The notes: generated by a model not told the origin, from the letters alone. A DNA stretch of 51,993 bases from Entamoeba invadens IP1 (GCF_000330505.1 NW_004443763.1:284932-336924); one strand, 5' to 3'; shown: positions 1 through 11,410, numbered from the stretch's first letter. Program-made: numbers and translations.

Positions 1-2425
1 TGTCGTAACATATCAAATCAAGTTTCATTGTATTTGGTGGGCAATTCTTTTCATAGCATTGGTACGTGTTGTACGACAAATAGTTCTCAGGGCACGACGT
101 ATTATAGCAGAACTTTCTAAGACCGTCGACGTAATAATTTGAAGGGCAAGTCACATCGCAAGTGAAGTCTGCTGTATTAGTGAAGAACAAGTTCGATGGG
201 CATTGCTCCTTATAACACTTTTTATTGATGTCATCAGTGTAAAGTCCTTTATCGCACTTTTCTTTGCACGACTCGTCATTTTCATAGTAATAAGTCGTGT
301 TCTTGTCACACGTATTAACACAATAATTAGTGACATAGTCTTTCTTCATATTATTAGGACATATACTATAACATATCAAGTCATCTTCATGAGCAAATAA
401 GGTGCCAGTGCACTCGTCATAACACTGAAGTTGATCTTTATCTCTCTTCAAATCGCCACAACTCGTCAAACAGCTTGAGTTCGTCTCATAGAAGTACTTC
501 TTGCAGCTAGTACGAGTTATACATGTCTTTGTTTTCATATCATTGTATTTCTCTATAGCAGTGCAGTCTTCATAACACTTCATCCCATATGTAAATAAGT
601 CCTCGCGACACCCATTTGGATAGCAAGTCAATCCACTCTCAAATGTATAATTCCCATTGGGACATGAAGTATAGCACTTCTTATATGTACCATTATCAAA
701 TTTGTATTGCATTTCTGTCCCTGTGCAATCCAAGAGACAGCTATAGTTATATGAAAATTCATAGTGTGTATATGGGCATTTACTCACACATTGATTCGTC
801 GAAATGACTTGGTAATTAGGTCTTTCACAACTCTTAATACACATATCGTCCAATTGAATTGTTAACTCGGGACATTGATCTACACAAGTTGGTCTAACAT
901 TAGGTTCTGCAACATTTTTAAGTTGACCGGGACATGTGTTGTTGCAATAGACTTTGCCGTCTACAGTGACTTCAACGAGAGTAATAGGACACTCTGTTAC
1001 ACATTGTTTATTGATTAAGTCCGTCTTAGTGTCACATGTAGTGTGACACATCTTACTCTCTGTATCTACATCACTATAAAAATCTTGGCAGCCACCAATT
1101 AAGCATTGTTTAGTCTCTACAACAGTGTATTGTTCCACTTTACATTGAGCGGCATAGCACTCCTTCGCATCAAAAGTGTTTAAGATGTAAAGAGTAGTGT
1201 CGCACTCTCCTACACATTTCTTGTTGGCAAAATCACTGAATTCATTTTCTTCACATGCATCTACACAACTCAATCCATTCAAGCTCAAAAAGGTATCTTG
1301 CGGACATTCCGAGTAACATTTCTTGTCAATCAAATAAGGCAGTTGTGCACCTTCGCAAAGGTCATGACAGCTCCCAACACACATTGACTCACAGTTGAAG
1401 TAGTTTTCAGGGCAGCCATCTGTGTAGCACGTGTTATTGTATTCCACCAATTCTCCACAGTCATCCACACAAGTGTTCTCTGCCAAATTTGTCTTCTTTC
1501 CTTCAGGACATCTTTCAATGCACTCCTTTCCATTACTCAATTTGTCACAAGTTGGTATACATCTTTGTCCTTCGAAGTAATTGGGACATGTTTCTAAGCA
1601 CTGTGTGTCGTCTTCAGAGACGAATAAAGTGGAGTCACACGACGCAACGCATTTGTTAGTAGTTGTATCCAAATACTTAATATATGCAGGGCATTCAGAA
1701 ACGCAGTGTTTATTAATCTCATCGGTGTAAATGTATCCGCCTTGATTGGCTTCAAAGCAGTTATCTATACAATACTTAGAATACAATGGGTCTTCAATGG
1801 TATAGACTATACACGTGTTGTAACACAACGACCCATCCACTGAACTCTTGTCGTCTTCTCCACACGAATCGACACACTTGTGCTCATCCACATGTGTTGA
1901 TTTAGGGCAATGCTGTATACACGAATTTCCATTCAAATAATAATCCCCAGTGCAGGCTTCTACACATGTCCGTGTATTTTCAACTAAAAGTAATGAGTTG
2001 ATAGTACAATCAGACTCAAGACACTTAAAATCATAGATGTAAGTCTCTGTAGGACACGTATCAACACATGTATGTTGGAACTGATACTGCCCTTGTGGGC
2101 AAGTATCATTAACACAGTATTTATCCTCTGTAGAAAGAAGATTCCCTTGACATGTCGTATAACATTTCTCTGTCTGGGTATAAGCGTACCCATTGGCTTG
2201 ACATTGTTCTAAAGTCAAACAATGAGTTTCAGTCTCTTGGGATGCAAATAAATTAAGCGCACAAGACGTGCACTTTCCAAGAGTGGCATCATAATACGAA
2301 CGGATGCCTTCACAAGAACATACGCCTGGAAGATTGACGTCCTTGCAAATTCCTCCGCACTCTACTGGGCATTCAACTGCTAAGGTACTACTCAAAAACA
2401 CAAAGAAAAGGTGAAGTAGCAACAT
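1..2425 (-). CDS. Cys-rich secreted or surface protein, 5' part (3' end outside window)
   Basis: An uninterrupted minus-strand reading frame of 808 codons starts at the ATG at 2425 and leaves the window at base 1 without a stop. The first ~17 residues (MLLLHLFFVFLSSTLA) form a clear signal peptide, followed at once by ECPVECGGIC. The rest is a long run of irregular Cys-rich units of about 20-45 residues with CxxxC, CxxxCP and TC-x-DxC spacing, rich in Asn, Asp, Thr and Tyr and with several N-glycosylation sequons. This resembles the secreted or membrane Cys-rich (growth-factor-receptor or furin-like) proteins that are expanded in Entamoeba. Whether there is a C-terminal membrane anchor cannot be seen. 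Short overlapping frames on both strands inside it are shadows. The exact function and ligand are unknown. Confidence 0.85.
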   Translation of the reverse strand, partial: MLLLHLFFVFLSSTLAVECPVECGGICKDVNLPGVCSCEGIRSYYDATLGKCTSCALNLFASQETETHCLTLEQCQANGYAYTQTEKCYTTCQGNLLSTEDKYCVNDTCPQGQYQFQHTCVDTCPTETYIYDFKCLESDCTINSLLLVENTRTCVEACTGDYYLNGNSCIQHCPKSTHVDEHKCVDSCGEDDKSSVDGSLCYNTCIVYTIEDPLYSKYCIDNCFEANQGGYIYTDEINKHCVSECPAYIKYLDTTTNKCVASCDSTLFVSEDDTQCLETCPNYFEGQRCIPTCDKLSNGKECIERCPEGKKTNLAENTCVDDCGELVEYNNTCYTDGCPENYFNCESMCVGSCHDLCEGAQLPYLIDKKCYSECPQDTFLSLNGLSCVDACEENEFSDFANKKCVGECDTTLYILNTFDAKECYAAQCKVEQYTVVETKQCLIGGCQDFYSDVDTESKMCHTTCDTKTDLINKQCVTECPITLVEVTVDGKVYCNNTCPGQLKNVAEPNVRPTCVDQCPELTIQLDDMCIKSCERPNYQVISTNQCVSKCPYTHYEFSYNYSCLLDCTGTEMQYKFDNGTYKKCYTSCPNGNYTFESGLTCYPNGCREDLFTYGMKCYEDCTAIEKYNDMKTKTCITRTSCKKYFYETNSSCLTSCGDLKRDKDQLQCYDECTGTLFAHEDDLICYSICPNNMKKDYVTNYCVNTCDKNTTYYYENDESCKEKCDKGLYTDDINKKCYKEQCPSNLFFTNTADFTCDVTCPSNYYVDGLRKFCYNTSCPENYLSYNTYQCYEKNCPPNTMKLDLICYD

Positions 2426-3415
2426 TCTATTTCAAATGATTTCGAGTTTGTTGGGGGTTAAATGGGGCTGTCTGTGAATTGATTCAAATGTTTTTATTAT
2501 TCAAATAAGTTGTTATTAAGTTTAATTATAGTTTTCAAATGTGCCCAAAGAGGCAAGAGGTATTATTTTAGCCCGTTTGGGTTCCTTTTTCGTCGTTAAA
2601 TGATGTTTTATAGTATTTCATATAGTAAAGTAATAATTCATTAATAATTTAATCGAGCAGTTCTTTGTGTTGTTCTGATTTAAAATACACTGAAATAGAT
2701 ATAGGGATTTTATTGACTCGTTTCATCAATTCGTGGAAAGGTAATTTGAAAATAGAAAAACTATTGATTAATAATTATTTTATTATAAATTATTAATATT
2801 TATAGTTTAAATATGATTTTCTTATTTTTAGTTTTTTTATCAATTTAAAACAATAAAAATAGAATTATTATTGATACAGTTTTCATAATATCATAATTAA
2901 TAAAAAACAATAATAAACAGGTAAAACAATTTATAAATAATCTATTTATAGTCTTTTCTATTTTTTAATTATTATATCGAGCATTAAATGCTGATAACGA
3001 TAATAAAATAAACAATTTATTTTTTTTGTCATTTTCTAATGGAAAATAAGACAAAATTTTTAAAAATATTACTAATTGATGGTAATTGCACCATCAAGTT
3101 AAAAATCATCATTATAAAAAATAACTATTTTAATTAAATATATATTATAACTTATACTAATTAAAATCATAGAATAGAATCTAAATAATCATTAACTTGC
3201 CAAGAAATTATAAACAGGAATGAAGTTTATCTATTTTAATTGCTGATTGTAAAATAATAATAACACAATTGCTATTATAAAAAAATCTATAATTTATATT
3301 ATAAAATAATATAGTTTACATATGATTTGGCATTCTAAAATAACAAAAATACAATTTGTTATTTCACATTCAACACTACGAAAAGCGTCATTGTGTTTCA
3401 AGAAACACAACGATA
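2426..3415. other. AT-rich intergenic spacer
   Basis: About 1 kb separates the start of the Cys-rich gene from the 3' end of the SUMO protease gene, both on the minus strand. It is A/T-rich with homopolymer tracts and no codon-like frame. The proximal 200 bases should hold the promoter of the Cys-rich gene, but I see no clear Entamoeba core element. Confidence 0.6.
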
Positions 3416-4954
3416 CTAGTCGAGTAAAAGAGACTGCACAGTAATCATTGCGTCTTCGATAACCTTTCTGAACCCAATTGCTTTTTCGAAAGAGAAGAGA
3501 GCATCGCATTGTTTTATCGATGATGGTTTCTTTCGCGCAATCGTGTCCAAAAAGTACAACATAAATACACCACAGTCAATACCGTTTTTTTGTTGAGGCA
3601 CTTTGACTTTACGTGTTTTGATACTCACTTTAGGTTGGTCGACAGCAAACCTACGTTTGACAAATTTCCGTAACAGTTGTGTGGAATCACCACACAAAAC
3701 ATTGCTGATACTATCCAACGTCAAGATGCATGGCGACTCCTGAAACTCGTCGCTTCCGCCTTCGACAAGACCCGAGCAACACACAACATACAAGTTCCAG
3801 TGCCCACTTTCTTGCCCATTATTAATATGTTTTGGTAGAATCACAAACCTTTTTGTTTTCCAGTCCGTCTTCACCCATTTGTCAAGCCCGGCCTGGTTTT
3901 GCTCTTGTTCTAATTTTTCAAAGAAATACGTGTTCCATATCTCGATTGAATCATCTCTGATTTGGTCCTTCAGAAACTCAATATAAAAATTGACAACAGC
4001 ATCGTTCAACATTTCGTCTTTAACTCGTTGAAAATCGTTGACAGTGATAGGCACCCCTTTGTAACAGAACATCTCAACACTCAGCTCTTCTTCCATCTTT
4101 GCAATTTTGGTCTGCAAGCGCGTGTTATGGGCTGGTCTCTTTTTGGTAACAATGTGTTGTGTGTCATCGACGTCGATAACATCGCTTCTTTTTGGTGTCG
4201 AAATATTGATTGTGGTGTTTGAATTTCTATCCTGCACAAGAGTGAGTACCGGTTCTGGAACTCTAACCTCCAACGCTTTGTTCGTAAGAGAGTTTTTCTT
4301 CTCGATATTTTCTAAATTTTGCGGCTTTATTTGTTGCGTCGTTTTGCCACTTTCAATCTCCAATAAGGCGTTGAGTTGCGGTGTTGTTCCTAACACACTT
4401 TTCGTTCCATCATTTTCAATCTCACGTTGTTGATTTCCTTTCATTTCATCACAACGCGGAACGGTTTGCATTGATGAAGCCTGGGAAAACAGGGAGACAA
4501 ACGTCCCACTCTTGGTTTTGTCTTTGATCTTCGAATTCATCGTGATCAAAGCACTTTGCAATTCTTCTGGTATAACATCAGTTTTCTGCCGCATCGTCTT
4601 CTTGACTCTGTGTTCTCTGAAAAAGTTGACGAGCTGTTCGCTGGCGCATTTGTCGAAAGTGAAAAAGCAGATGTCTTCCGAAGAGAAAAAGTGAAATTGA
4701 AAGACCTTTACAAGCTCTCGAGATACATGGAATTCCTCAACAACAAACCGCTCAATCTTCGAAAACAGAACCTCCTCTTTCTCAAACTGTAAGTAGTTGT
4801 CATTTAAAACAATTTGTATTTCACGCTCAAATAATTTCTTTTGGAAATAAGATAAAATACTCGTCACCACCACCTTGTTACTTGTGATGAATTGTTCCCT
4901 CGACGCCAGGTCCTGTATGCTGTCCGCATACATCCCCATGTAAGGACGCTTCAT
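3416..4954 (-). CDS. Ulp1/SENP-type SUMO-specific cysteine protease
   Basis: 512-aa protein whose C-terminal ~210 residues form a C48 (Ulp1/SENP) peptidase domain, the family that matures SUMO and removes it from targets. The catalytic set is visible: His385 in SGHWNLYVV, Asp414 in ILTLDS, Gln455 in VPQQKNG and Cys461 in GIDCGVF, with the Gln-to-Cys spacing of six residues usual in the family. The substrate-pocket tryptophan next to His (W386) is present. Residues 1-290 are poorly conserved, with a Lys/Arg-rich stretch near 270-285 that may be a nuclear signal or SUMO-binding region. The start ATG at 4954 gives the longest frame. It is transcribed away from the inverted-repeat arm, whose border is 315 bp upstream. 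Some transposons carry Ulp1 domains, but I see no transposase next to this one, so I treat it as a host gene. Confidence 0.88.
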   Translation of the reverse strand: MKRPYMGMYADSIQDLASREQFITSNKVVVTSILSYFQKKLFEREIQIVLNDNYLQFEKEEVLFSKIERFVVEEFHVSRELVKVFQFHFFSSEDICFFTFDKCASEQLVNFFREHRVKKTMRQKTDVIPEELQSALITMNSKIKDKTKSGTFVSLFSQASSMQTVPRCDEMKGNQQREIENDGTKSVLGTTPQLNALLEIESGKTTQQIKPQNLENIEKKNSLTNKALEVRVPEPVLTLVQDRNSNTTINISTPKRSDVIDVDDTQHIVTKKRPAHNTRLQTKIAKMEEELSVEMFCYKGVPITVNDFQRVKDEMLNDAVVNFYIEFLKDQIRDDSIEIWNTYFFEKLEQEQNQAGLDKWVKTDWKTKRFVILPKHINNGQESGHWNLYVVCCSGLVEGGSDEFQESPCILTLDSISNVLCGDSTQLLRKFVKRRFAVDQPKVSIKTRKVKVPQQKNGIDCGVFMLYFLDTIARKKPSSIKQCDALFSFEKAIGFRKVIEDAMITVQSLLLD

Positions 4955-5269
4955 AGGGGTGTTGTATTTTTTTAAAGTTTTTATAGTAGTATAGTTATTT
5001 AATAGTTATTTTATAATTATTTTTTCTAAATTTTTTTTAAAAGCCATATATGATTATTAATAGTTTTATAATAATTAACTTGATTATTATCATAACCATA
5101 ATTGAATACTAAAAATTATTATACATTTATTATAAATGAATTTATTATATTAATGATATTAATTTACTATCATTTTAAATTACTTAATCTAATAAAATCA
5201 TGGTTCAAATTTAATTAATAATTTATTATTTATTTTTTTTATAATAATTTGTCAGAATCATACTCTAAA
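4955..5269. other. AT-rich spacer between protease gene and repeat arm
   Basis: Extremely A/T-rich DNA upstream of the SUMO protease start. It ends exactly where homology to the right-hand inverted-repeat arm begins. No frame or transposon end was recognised in it. Confidence 0.5.
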
Positions 5270-5665
5270 TAGAATTATATTATTGATAGTTAACATATTT
5301 AAATATTATAATAAATATTATTAATAATATAATTCAAAGATTTTTTTGACCAAAAAATAAAAAAATATATTTTTATTGTAATTTATGCTACAATTATATA
5401 ATAAAAAATATATTATATCATAATAAAATAATATAGTAAAATTATAGTATATGAAATAATATTTAATTGTATTTTAAAATAGTTTAATTTGTAATTTATT
5501 TTTTGATTTTTTTAGTTTAAATAATTTGAAAAAGAATAAAATGAAACGTCAAAGTGTTTTCAACAAAGTAAATTGTAATACAATTAAAGAAATACATTTA
5601 TTTCCTTAACATGAAATTGACATCAAGTCTTGAAGTCAACACACTGTAAGAACTTAGAAGATCAA

Positions 5666-5989
5666 ATGAACAAGGGGAAATTGTGGGCAGAGTTTTTTGG
5701 AGTCAACGATCCCATCCACATTTATAATTATGCAATTAAATTTGGACCACTGGCTTCTTTTAAAATATGTGAGAAGAAGTCAGACTCATACATATTCAAA
5801 ATAGTATTTGAGAATGAAGAGGATATCGACTTCATGCTTCGTCAAAGCAGTCCTCATGAGTTTTTTAATTATATTAAAGTCCTGAAAAGGGATGGAAGAA
5901 AATTTGGATCCTTTGAAGATGAGACCTTTTCAAAAAAATTTTCAAAAAAATTCAACACCCGTTTTGAAAACAATATAACTTATTTTTAA
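5666..5989 (+). CDS. Hypothetical 107-aa protein in left repeat arm
   Basis: ATG frame of 107 codons with visibly higher GC and more codon-like composition than its surroundings. The frame extends upstream to codon CAT at 5621 without an ATG. A nearby ATG at 5611 is in another frame and stops after 12 codons, so a lost upstream part or a frameshift is possible. The sequence (NKGKLWAEFFGVNDP, SYIFKIVFENEEDIDFML) matches no family I recognise. The alternation of strands near YIFKIVFENEEDIDFM is vaguely RRM-like, but that is speculation. An identical copy lies in the other arm at 33514-33837. Because the DNA there also looks identical, this is no evidence for selection. It may be a fragment of a host gene or of an element-encoded protein. 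Confidence 0.45.
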   Translation: MNKGKLWAEFFGVNDPIHIYNYAIKFGPLASFKICEKKSDSYIFKIVFENEEDIDFMLRQSSPHEFFNYIKVLKRDGRKFGSFEDETFSKKFSKKFNTRFENNITYF

Positions 5990-8682
5990 ATTTTGGTTAC
6001 ATTTGAGTTGTGTTGAACATAGGAGAATTTCTTGATTCAAAAATAAAATGATATTTTATATTGATATTATTTTTCAATTATTGTTTCCTTGCTTTGTAAA
6101 CTTAGACCGTATATTCACAAAAATAAATATATAATATCAAAACATACCTTATATCTTTTTAAAAATATCAAAATATTTTATGAAGGTTTATTATTTGTAG
6201 TTATTTATTTCCATAGTTTTTTAAATCACAGTAATCAATGTAAATGCATTATTTAATTTATTACACTATAAAATTTAACAACAGACATTTAAGACATTCT
6301 GTTTTGAAATTATGTTGATGCTAAATATTTCCAAATTGATAATTTCGATATAAGAAATTAAGTTAGTTATATTTTATCATTCTAATCCAATGATTAAACT
6401 TATTATTGTACAAAAAATATTGACGAACATTTGTTGTTTTGTTTATTTATTATAATAGTTCAAAGAAAAAGAAACAACAACACAACAATAATAAAATTGT
6501 TAAAAACAACCAACCACATAAAAACAATTCAAATTTTAACACAAAAGACAACACAAAAGTTTTCATACAACTTTACACATCACAAGAACAAGCAAAGCGA
6601 TTACTGTCAACTAATAAACAATCACAAATTTATAATTTACTTTTTTATTGAAAAATATTATCTTCAAAAACTTGATTATTGAATTATTTTAACAATCATT
6701 AATTAAGCACAATAAAATAACAAGGCAATCAATCAATAATAATCAAACAACACTTTCTTCTTCGTATTTTTCATTTTATGTTTTGTAATCTTTTTGAATT
6801 GCTCTGGATCTTATTCACCATTTGAGCGTTCAGACCTCTGTGAATTCTGTTGTTTAAAGTTGTATATCATGCGAATTAAGCACCAATAATTGATTTATTT
6901 CGATGTTTGGTCATTTTATGTTTGGTCTGTTTTTAACAACATAGAGGCACTCTTTTGCAATAAAAGAGTCACAATTGCAATATGCGTTGATACTAATATG
7001 CTTATATTCTATATCAAAACATTTATGTTGATATATATTGTGATGATTGTTCATTTTTAAGCGATGCATAGTTTGAATATTTGTCATGATTACCATGTAT
7101 ATGGATCTGGGAACGAGTATAGAATCTGTTGCGTATAAAGAGTCATAATGGTGGAAATTGTGTTTGTTGTGGATTTGAATTACAAATAATGTAAATTTGC
7201 ATTTACATGATTTGCCGACTCGTCAAAAGCCGGCATATCGTTTGGTGCTTATATTCTACATGGTTAATATTTTTGATGTATATCAAGAAGAAACAACCTG
7301 TTTGTAATGTTAAAACATGGCTTGAATGACCAAATGGGAAGGCGCTTATATGACTTGACATAATGATATAATGAAGAGAGTGTTTTGATGTAAATACTAT
7401 TACTCTTTACTTGGTGGCGCCTTCGAATGTGTGTTGTGTATTAACTATTTATTTTGTCATTGCTTTAATGTAATTGTGCAATCAACACACTAATTGTATT
7501 ATTCATAAAAATAAATAAATATGTTTTTGTCATGTCTGTTATTTGTATGTCAGTACTATAGTCAATGTTTGTTGTACAATTTGTTCATTTAATAAATTGC
7601 CATCGTTTCCATAATTATTTATATGGAAATCATTCACAAGCATTTTGGATTAAAGCTTGTGTTTGTTAATAATTCCATTTGGTCGTATATATATGTATAC
7701 AGATTTTACAATAAATAACTTTGTGATTCACTTTGAGTGTCATCGTTTAACATTAATTGATGTGTTAGATAATCAAATTATTGTTTATATATCATGTATT
7801 TTATATTCTATTTTTAATTATCGTATTATTTATCGAAGAATGGCATGACATACGATAATAACATGTTAAAATACAAGCATTTTGATCTTTATATGCCATG
7901 TTTTGAATTGTTTTGTGGTTTTATATTATATTCAATGCTTATGACTTGTTTAAATTGTTTTTTTAAGTTTGAACCCAACAATGCGTTATGAGAATTATGC
8001 AGTATGTTCCTTGATTAAAAAAGTTAAAAACAATACAATTGTGTCTCTTTTTATGATTGTTATTCGGCAATTTTTATTTTATAAATAGCAATTTTTATTG
8101 TATTTTTACTCAAATTTAAAAATATAGTTGTATTTTTAGTTTCAAATAAAAAGTGTTTTTAAAAAACCTTTTGTTGTTTTAAAAATGTTCTCTATTATTG
8201 ATGATATTACAATTTTAATTTGGTGGTATATTTTTGTGGATTTTAATATATTCACAAATCATTTTATTATTTTTAAATACTTTTTGTTATTTATTAATTT
8301 TTTATTAAAATGATATTATTTTATGTTTTTTAAATCCAAAAGAAACTGTTATTTGAAAAGTCAACGAAATAAAAATAAAATTGTCTATCAATAAACACAA
8401 AAAAATATCGTGTTCTAATTATTCCAACCTTCTCATTGAACAAATCGTTGAGTTACACCTTTATCACAAACCAATTCTTACAATCACAGGATAAATAATT
8501 TAATTGTTAAAAAATAGAACATTAAACAAAAAACAACACTTTTTATTTTTATACAGTCTGTATTTACATAATTTGTTGCAAATATTTGACACAATAAAGT
8601 TAATATCAGGAATGTATTTTTATTTTTAAAATATACAAGTTATTTTTACATAATGTTTACTTTCAAATAAAATTGACAAATA

Positions 8683-8891
8683 AAGACCAACAGAAAATTG
8701 TCGTACACTTGTGTTTTTAGTATCAAACAAACCAAAAAATCAGGTATATTTTTTCACATATAAAATTTGACTGAACAATCAGGAAAAAAAATTAGGTTTT
8801 GAAAAAATAAAAACCCGACTTTGTACAGAAAAATACCTTAAAACAATGTGTACGACTATTTTCTGATGTACGACAGTTTTCTGGTGCTCTT
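8683..8891. mobile_element. 209-bp MITE with TA target duplication
   Basis: This block is absent from the other repeat arm, which reads GACAAATACATAAC at the matching place. Here the flanks read GACAAATA-element-TACATAAT, giving a TA target duplication at 8681-8682 and 8892-8893. The ends are inverted repeats: the left begins AAGACCAACAGAAAATTGTC and the right, read inward, begins AAGAGCACCAGAAAACTGTC, both continuing GTACA. The right end has a second internal copy of the CAGAAAA-GTCGTACA motif. There is no coding capacity. The TA duplication fits a Tc1/mariner or pogo-class non-autonomous element. Confidence 0.85.
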
Positions 8892-9460
8892 TACATAATA
8901 TTTTTGTTGTTAATAGATTAAGGTATTAATTAATTGATTTAAAAGTTGTTTATTTTTGTTTTTTAAAAATAAATATTTTCTATTTATTTTAATTCTTACA
9001 TGCTCTCCTATCTTATTTATTGTATTCATTTTGATGATAATCTTTTATTCAACTGAATTTATTGAAATATTGTTATTTTATTCCATTGTTATTTGCTTTG
9101 TCTAAGATAAAATGAACATCATATTATTTGTTTTTAGCAACATCGACAATATTTTACTTTTGTTTTGAGTACTTTAATATTGTCTTCCATCTATCAAAAT
9201 AATACTTGTTGTGTTTGTTAACTTTAGTATTGTTATTTAACCATATCTTTTTGTTCTTCAAATACTTTTATCTGTGATCGGCAATATTTTTAAACCATTC
9301 AGTCTTGTCTTTGTCGCTTTGTTTGTAAAACTGAACAATTATCAAAGCATTTTATAAATTGTTTTTTGCTACATCTTTTTCATATTATTTTTGTTTCTTT
9401 TAGTTATTAAATATATAATTTTACGTTGATTTGTTTTAAATGTTGTATAAGCCAAATCTT

Positions 9461-9499
9461 TTAACCCTTCCAGTACCAGAAATATGATTGTAATAACAC
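9461..9499 (+). repeat. TTAA-type (piggyBac-like) transposon end
   Basis: TTAACCCTTCCAGTACCAG and the following bases, to about 9499, match the terminal repeat of the 1-kb elements at 24092-25121 and 27158-28185. After 9499 the sequence departs from both, and I find no matching opposite end, so this is an isolated end or a strongly rearranged copy. The same end occupies the same place in the right arm (25083-25121). Confidence 0.6.
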
Positions 9500-9805
9500 C
9501 ATAGTGTGGCTTTTTAAACTTTTTATTTATATAAGACTGAAAACTATTTATATAAAGCATTTTGTGCTTAAAAAGTTTGTAATATAAAAACAACGTCCAC
9601 AATTTCGGGAAATTAATTGTCGTTTAAATTATTATTTGTTTTTGAATTATTTATGTTTTCATTTAACTTTATTATTAAATTTTTAACACATTTTTTACTA
9701 AAAAATAAACTTAAATTTATTATATTATAATCATAAACATTTAACATTAATTAGAATTATATATTTTTAAATAAAAAAAAACGATAAATAATTTAAATTT
9801 CACAT

Positions 9806-11360
9806 TTAAGGGTTTTTTGAGGATAAGGTGTATCCTCAGGATCAAAGCTATCCTTATTAAAAAATATTTTTCTGAGGATACAAAAAACAAATCCATAAGG
9901 TTCAGTTCCCCATAAGGCCCACTCTCATAACTCAAGTTATAATTTACACTTAATATTTCGAGTCAAAGTTCAAATTTTAAATTATGGTAATAATTAGTCA
10001 TAAATGCCAAAAAATAAATACAATCAAAAAATCGCCACAATAATCAGTAAACAAAAACAATAATTATATCTCTCGAATTTGAGACGGGAAATAACAAATT
10101 GTGAATTAAACTTGTTCATATTATAATTATAAACTTATTGATATTATTTACAAATCCGTTTTAATAACAAAACGATTGAAATTTACATTTAAATTGATAA
10201 TTGTTTTTTTTATCAAAATGAAAATTGAAAAAGTCGAAAACACTGTTTTTCTAAAAATGTAATTTTAAAATAACAAATTTATTAATAATTTTGTAATTTA
10301 TGCAATTGTTCAAATATATTATAATAACAAAGTTAATCATGTTGTGTATATTTTAAAAAGAATGTTTCATTATTGATATTAACTTGTGTTTTAAACAAAT
10401 TTACAGTTCTAAGGATGGCAATTATTTTCTGAGGATGACAGAAATAGAAAGTTTACACTTTTACGTCTGTATGAAATGTATATTGAGTAAGTTACTATTT
10501 TTGAATATGGGAACACGTCATTTCACTTTTTAGATGTTTAAGTCTGTGTTGATAATGTCTGTTTGTTACACGACTTACCATCCTCAGAGATATGTATAGC
10601 ATTGCCACTATTGATTTAAAAATCTATAAATAAAATTATCAAAGAATTTTTATAAAGTGGGTTTTGATAATTGATTATATCAAAAATCGTCAAAACACAA
10701 CAAAAATGCCAAATAATAAATAAAATTGATTAATAAATTGAACACATTTCTATTGAGAATTGATATTATATAAAAAATAATATAAACATATATTTCTTGT
10801 GTATATATGTTTTGAAATATAAATAAAACCGTTTAAAACAAAAATGATTTTATTTTAAAAATTTGTTTATTTATCAATCGTTCTTTTATCGATATCCAAA
10901 ACCTCTCGTTTTGAATTTGCGCAAATACATAAATTGTCATCGCATAAAGTATACGTTATTAGTACGTTATTTGCTATCAATTTTTATTGTTTGAAATATC
11001 ATGAATTGATTTATAATAAATTATTTTTGTAAAAAAAGATTAAAAATTGTTCGATTAATTTGTTTTGTGATTTTGATTAAAAAATTGACTTTTTCGATAA
11101 TTTAAATGTCTGTCAAATGTTTTCATATAAACCAAAGTTAGCCTTGTGGTAAATCAGAAAATAGAAATAGATTATTTTTTTGTAAAAATCAACTGAAAGA
11201 ATCATCTTTCAAAAAATCCATAAATAGCATTTTTAAAGAAAATCATGTGTTTCAAAATATACCTTATTTATCTTAGGCAAAAAAATCCAAATTGAAAGAA
11301 ATTATGTTTAAGATATTTACCATCCTCAGAAAAATTAACAATCCTCATGAATCCCTTTAA
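9806..11360. repeat. Candidate TTAA-flanked element with GAGGAT repeats
   Basis: The left end reads TTAA-GGGTTTTTTGAGGAT. The right end, in reverse complement, reads TTAA-AGGGATTCATGAGGAT. Inside both ends a second motif TTTTTCTGAGGAT follows, and further CTGAGGATG/CATCCTCAG copies lie near 10407-10440 and 10576-10590. The ends are imperfect and there is no open frame longer than noise, so this looks like an old non-autonomous element with a TTAA target. It has no independent empty site, so the call is tentative. Confidence 0.45.
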
Positions 11361-11410
11361 TATATAATTTAAGTTTATCTGATTTGTTTTAAATGTTGTA
11401 TAAACCATAT
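11359..11410 (+). repeat. Short copy of the inner end of the repeat arm
   Basis: About 50 bp around CTGATTTGTTTTAAATGTTG closely resembles the last bases of the repeat arm just outside the TTAACCC end (near 9405-9455 and its right-arm partner). It shares the CTGATTTG form of the right arm rather than the left. It may be a broken arm end left by an earlier insertion or rearrangement. Confidence 0.45.

Larger units (their letters stand above)
5270..9499 (+). repeat. Left arm of 4.2-kb inverted repeat
   Basis: This segment is repeated in reverse complement between 34233 and 25083. The outer part, 5270-6787, maps base for base onto 34233-32716 (coordinates sum to 39503), with no difference seen in the stretches I compared. 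The inner part, 6788-9499, matches the rest of the right arm at about 95-97% by eye, with indels. The left arm lacks the pogo-type element and the 1-kb TTAA element found in the right arm. It carries its own 209-bp element at 8683-8891. The outer border is TAGAATTATATTATTG. The inner border runs through a TTAACCCTTCC transposon end at 9461 and stops near 9499. Most of the arm is AT-rich and noncoding apart from one 107-codon frame. Confidence 0.93.

Noticed and set aside
3416..4954. SUMO protease as cargo of a transposon
   Set aside because: No transposase or inverted ends surround it, and its border with the repeat arm is 315 bp upstream of the start.
6431..6682. Overlapping 83- and 70-codon frames in the left arm, repeated at 32821-33072
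   Set aside because: They look conserved only because the arm DNA is duplicated. The products are Lys/Asn/Gln/Thr-rich, typical of AT-rich noncoding DNA.
7657..7848. 63-codon frame present in both arms (also 26586-26777)
   Set aside because: No ATG near its start and hydrophobic low-information sequence; its repetition is explained by the inverted repeat.
9461..11410. One continuous TTAACCC element from 9461 to the arm-like end at 11410
   Set aside because: No opposite GGAAGGGTTAA end is found, and the arm-like 50 bp at 11359 can be explained otherwise; kept as separate pieces.
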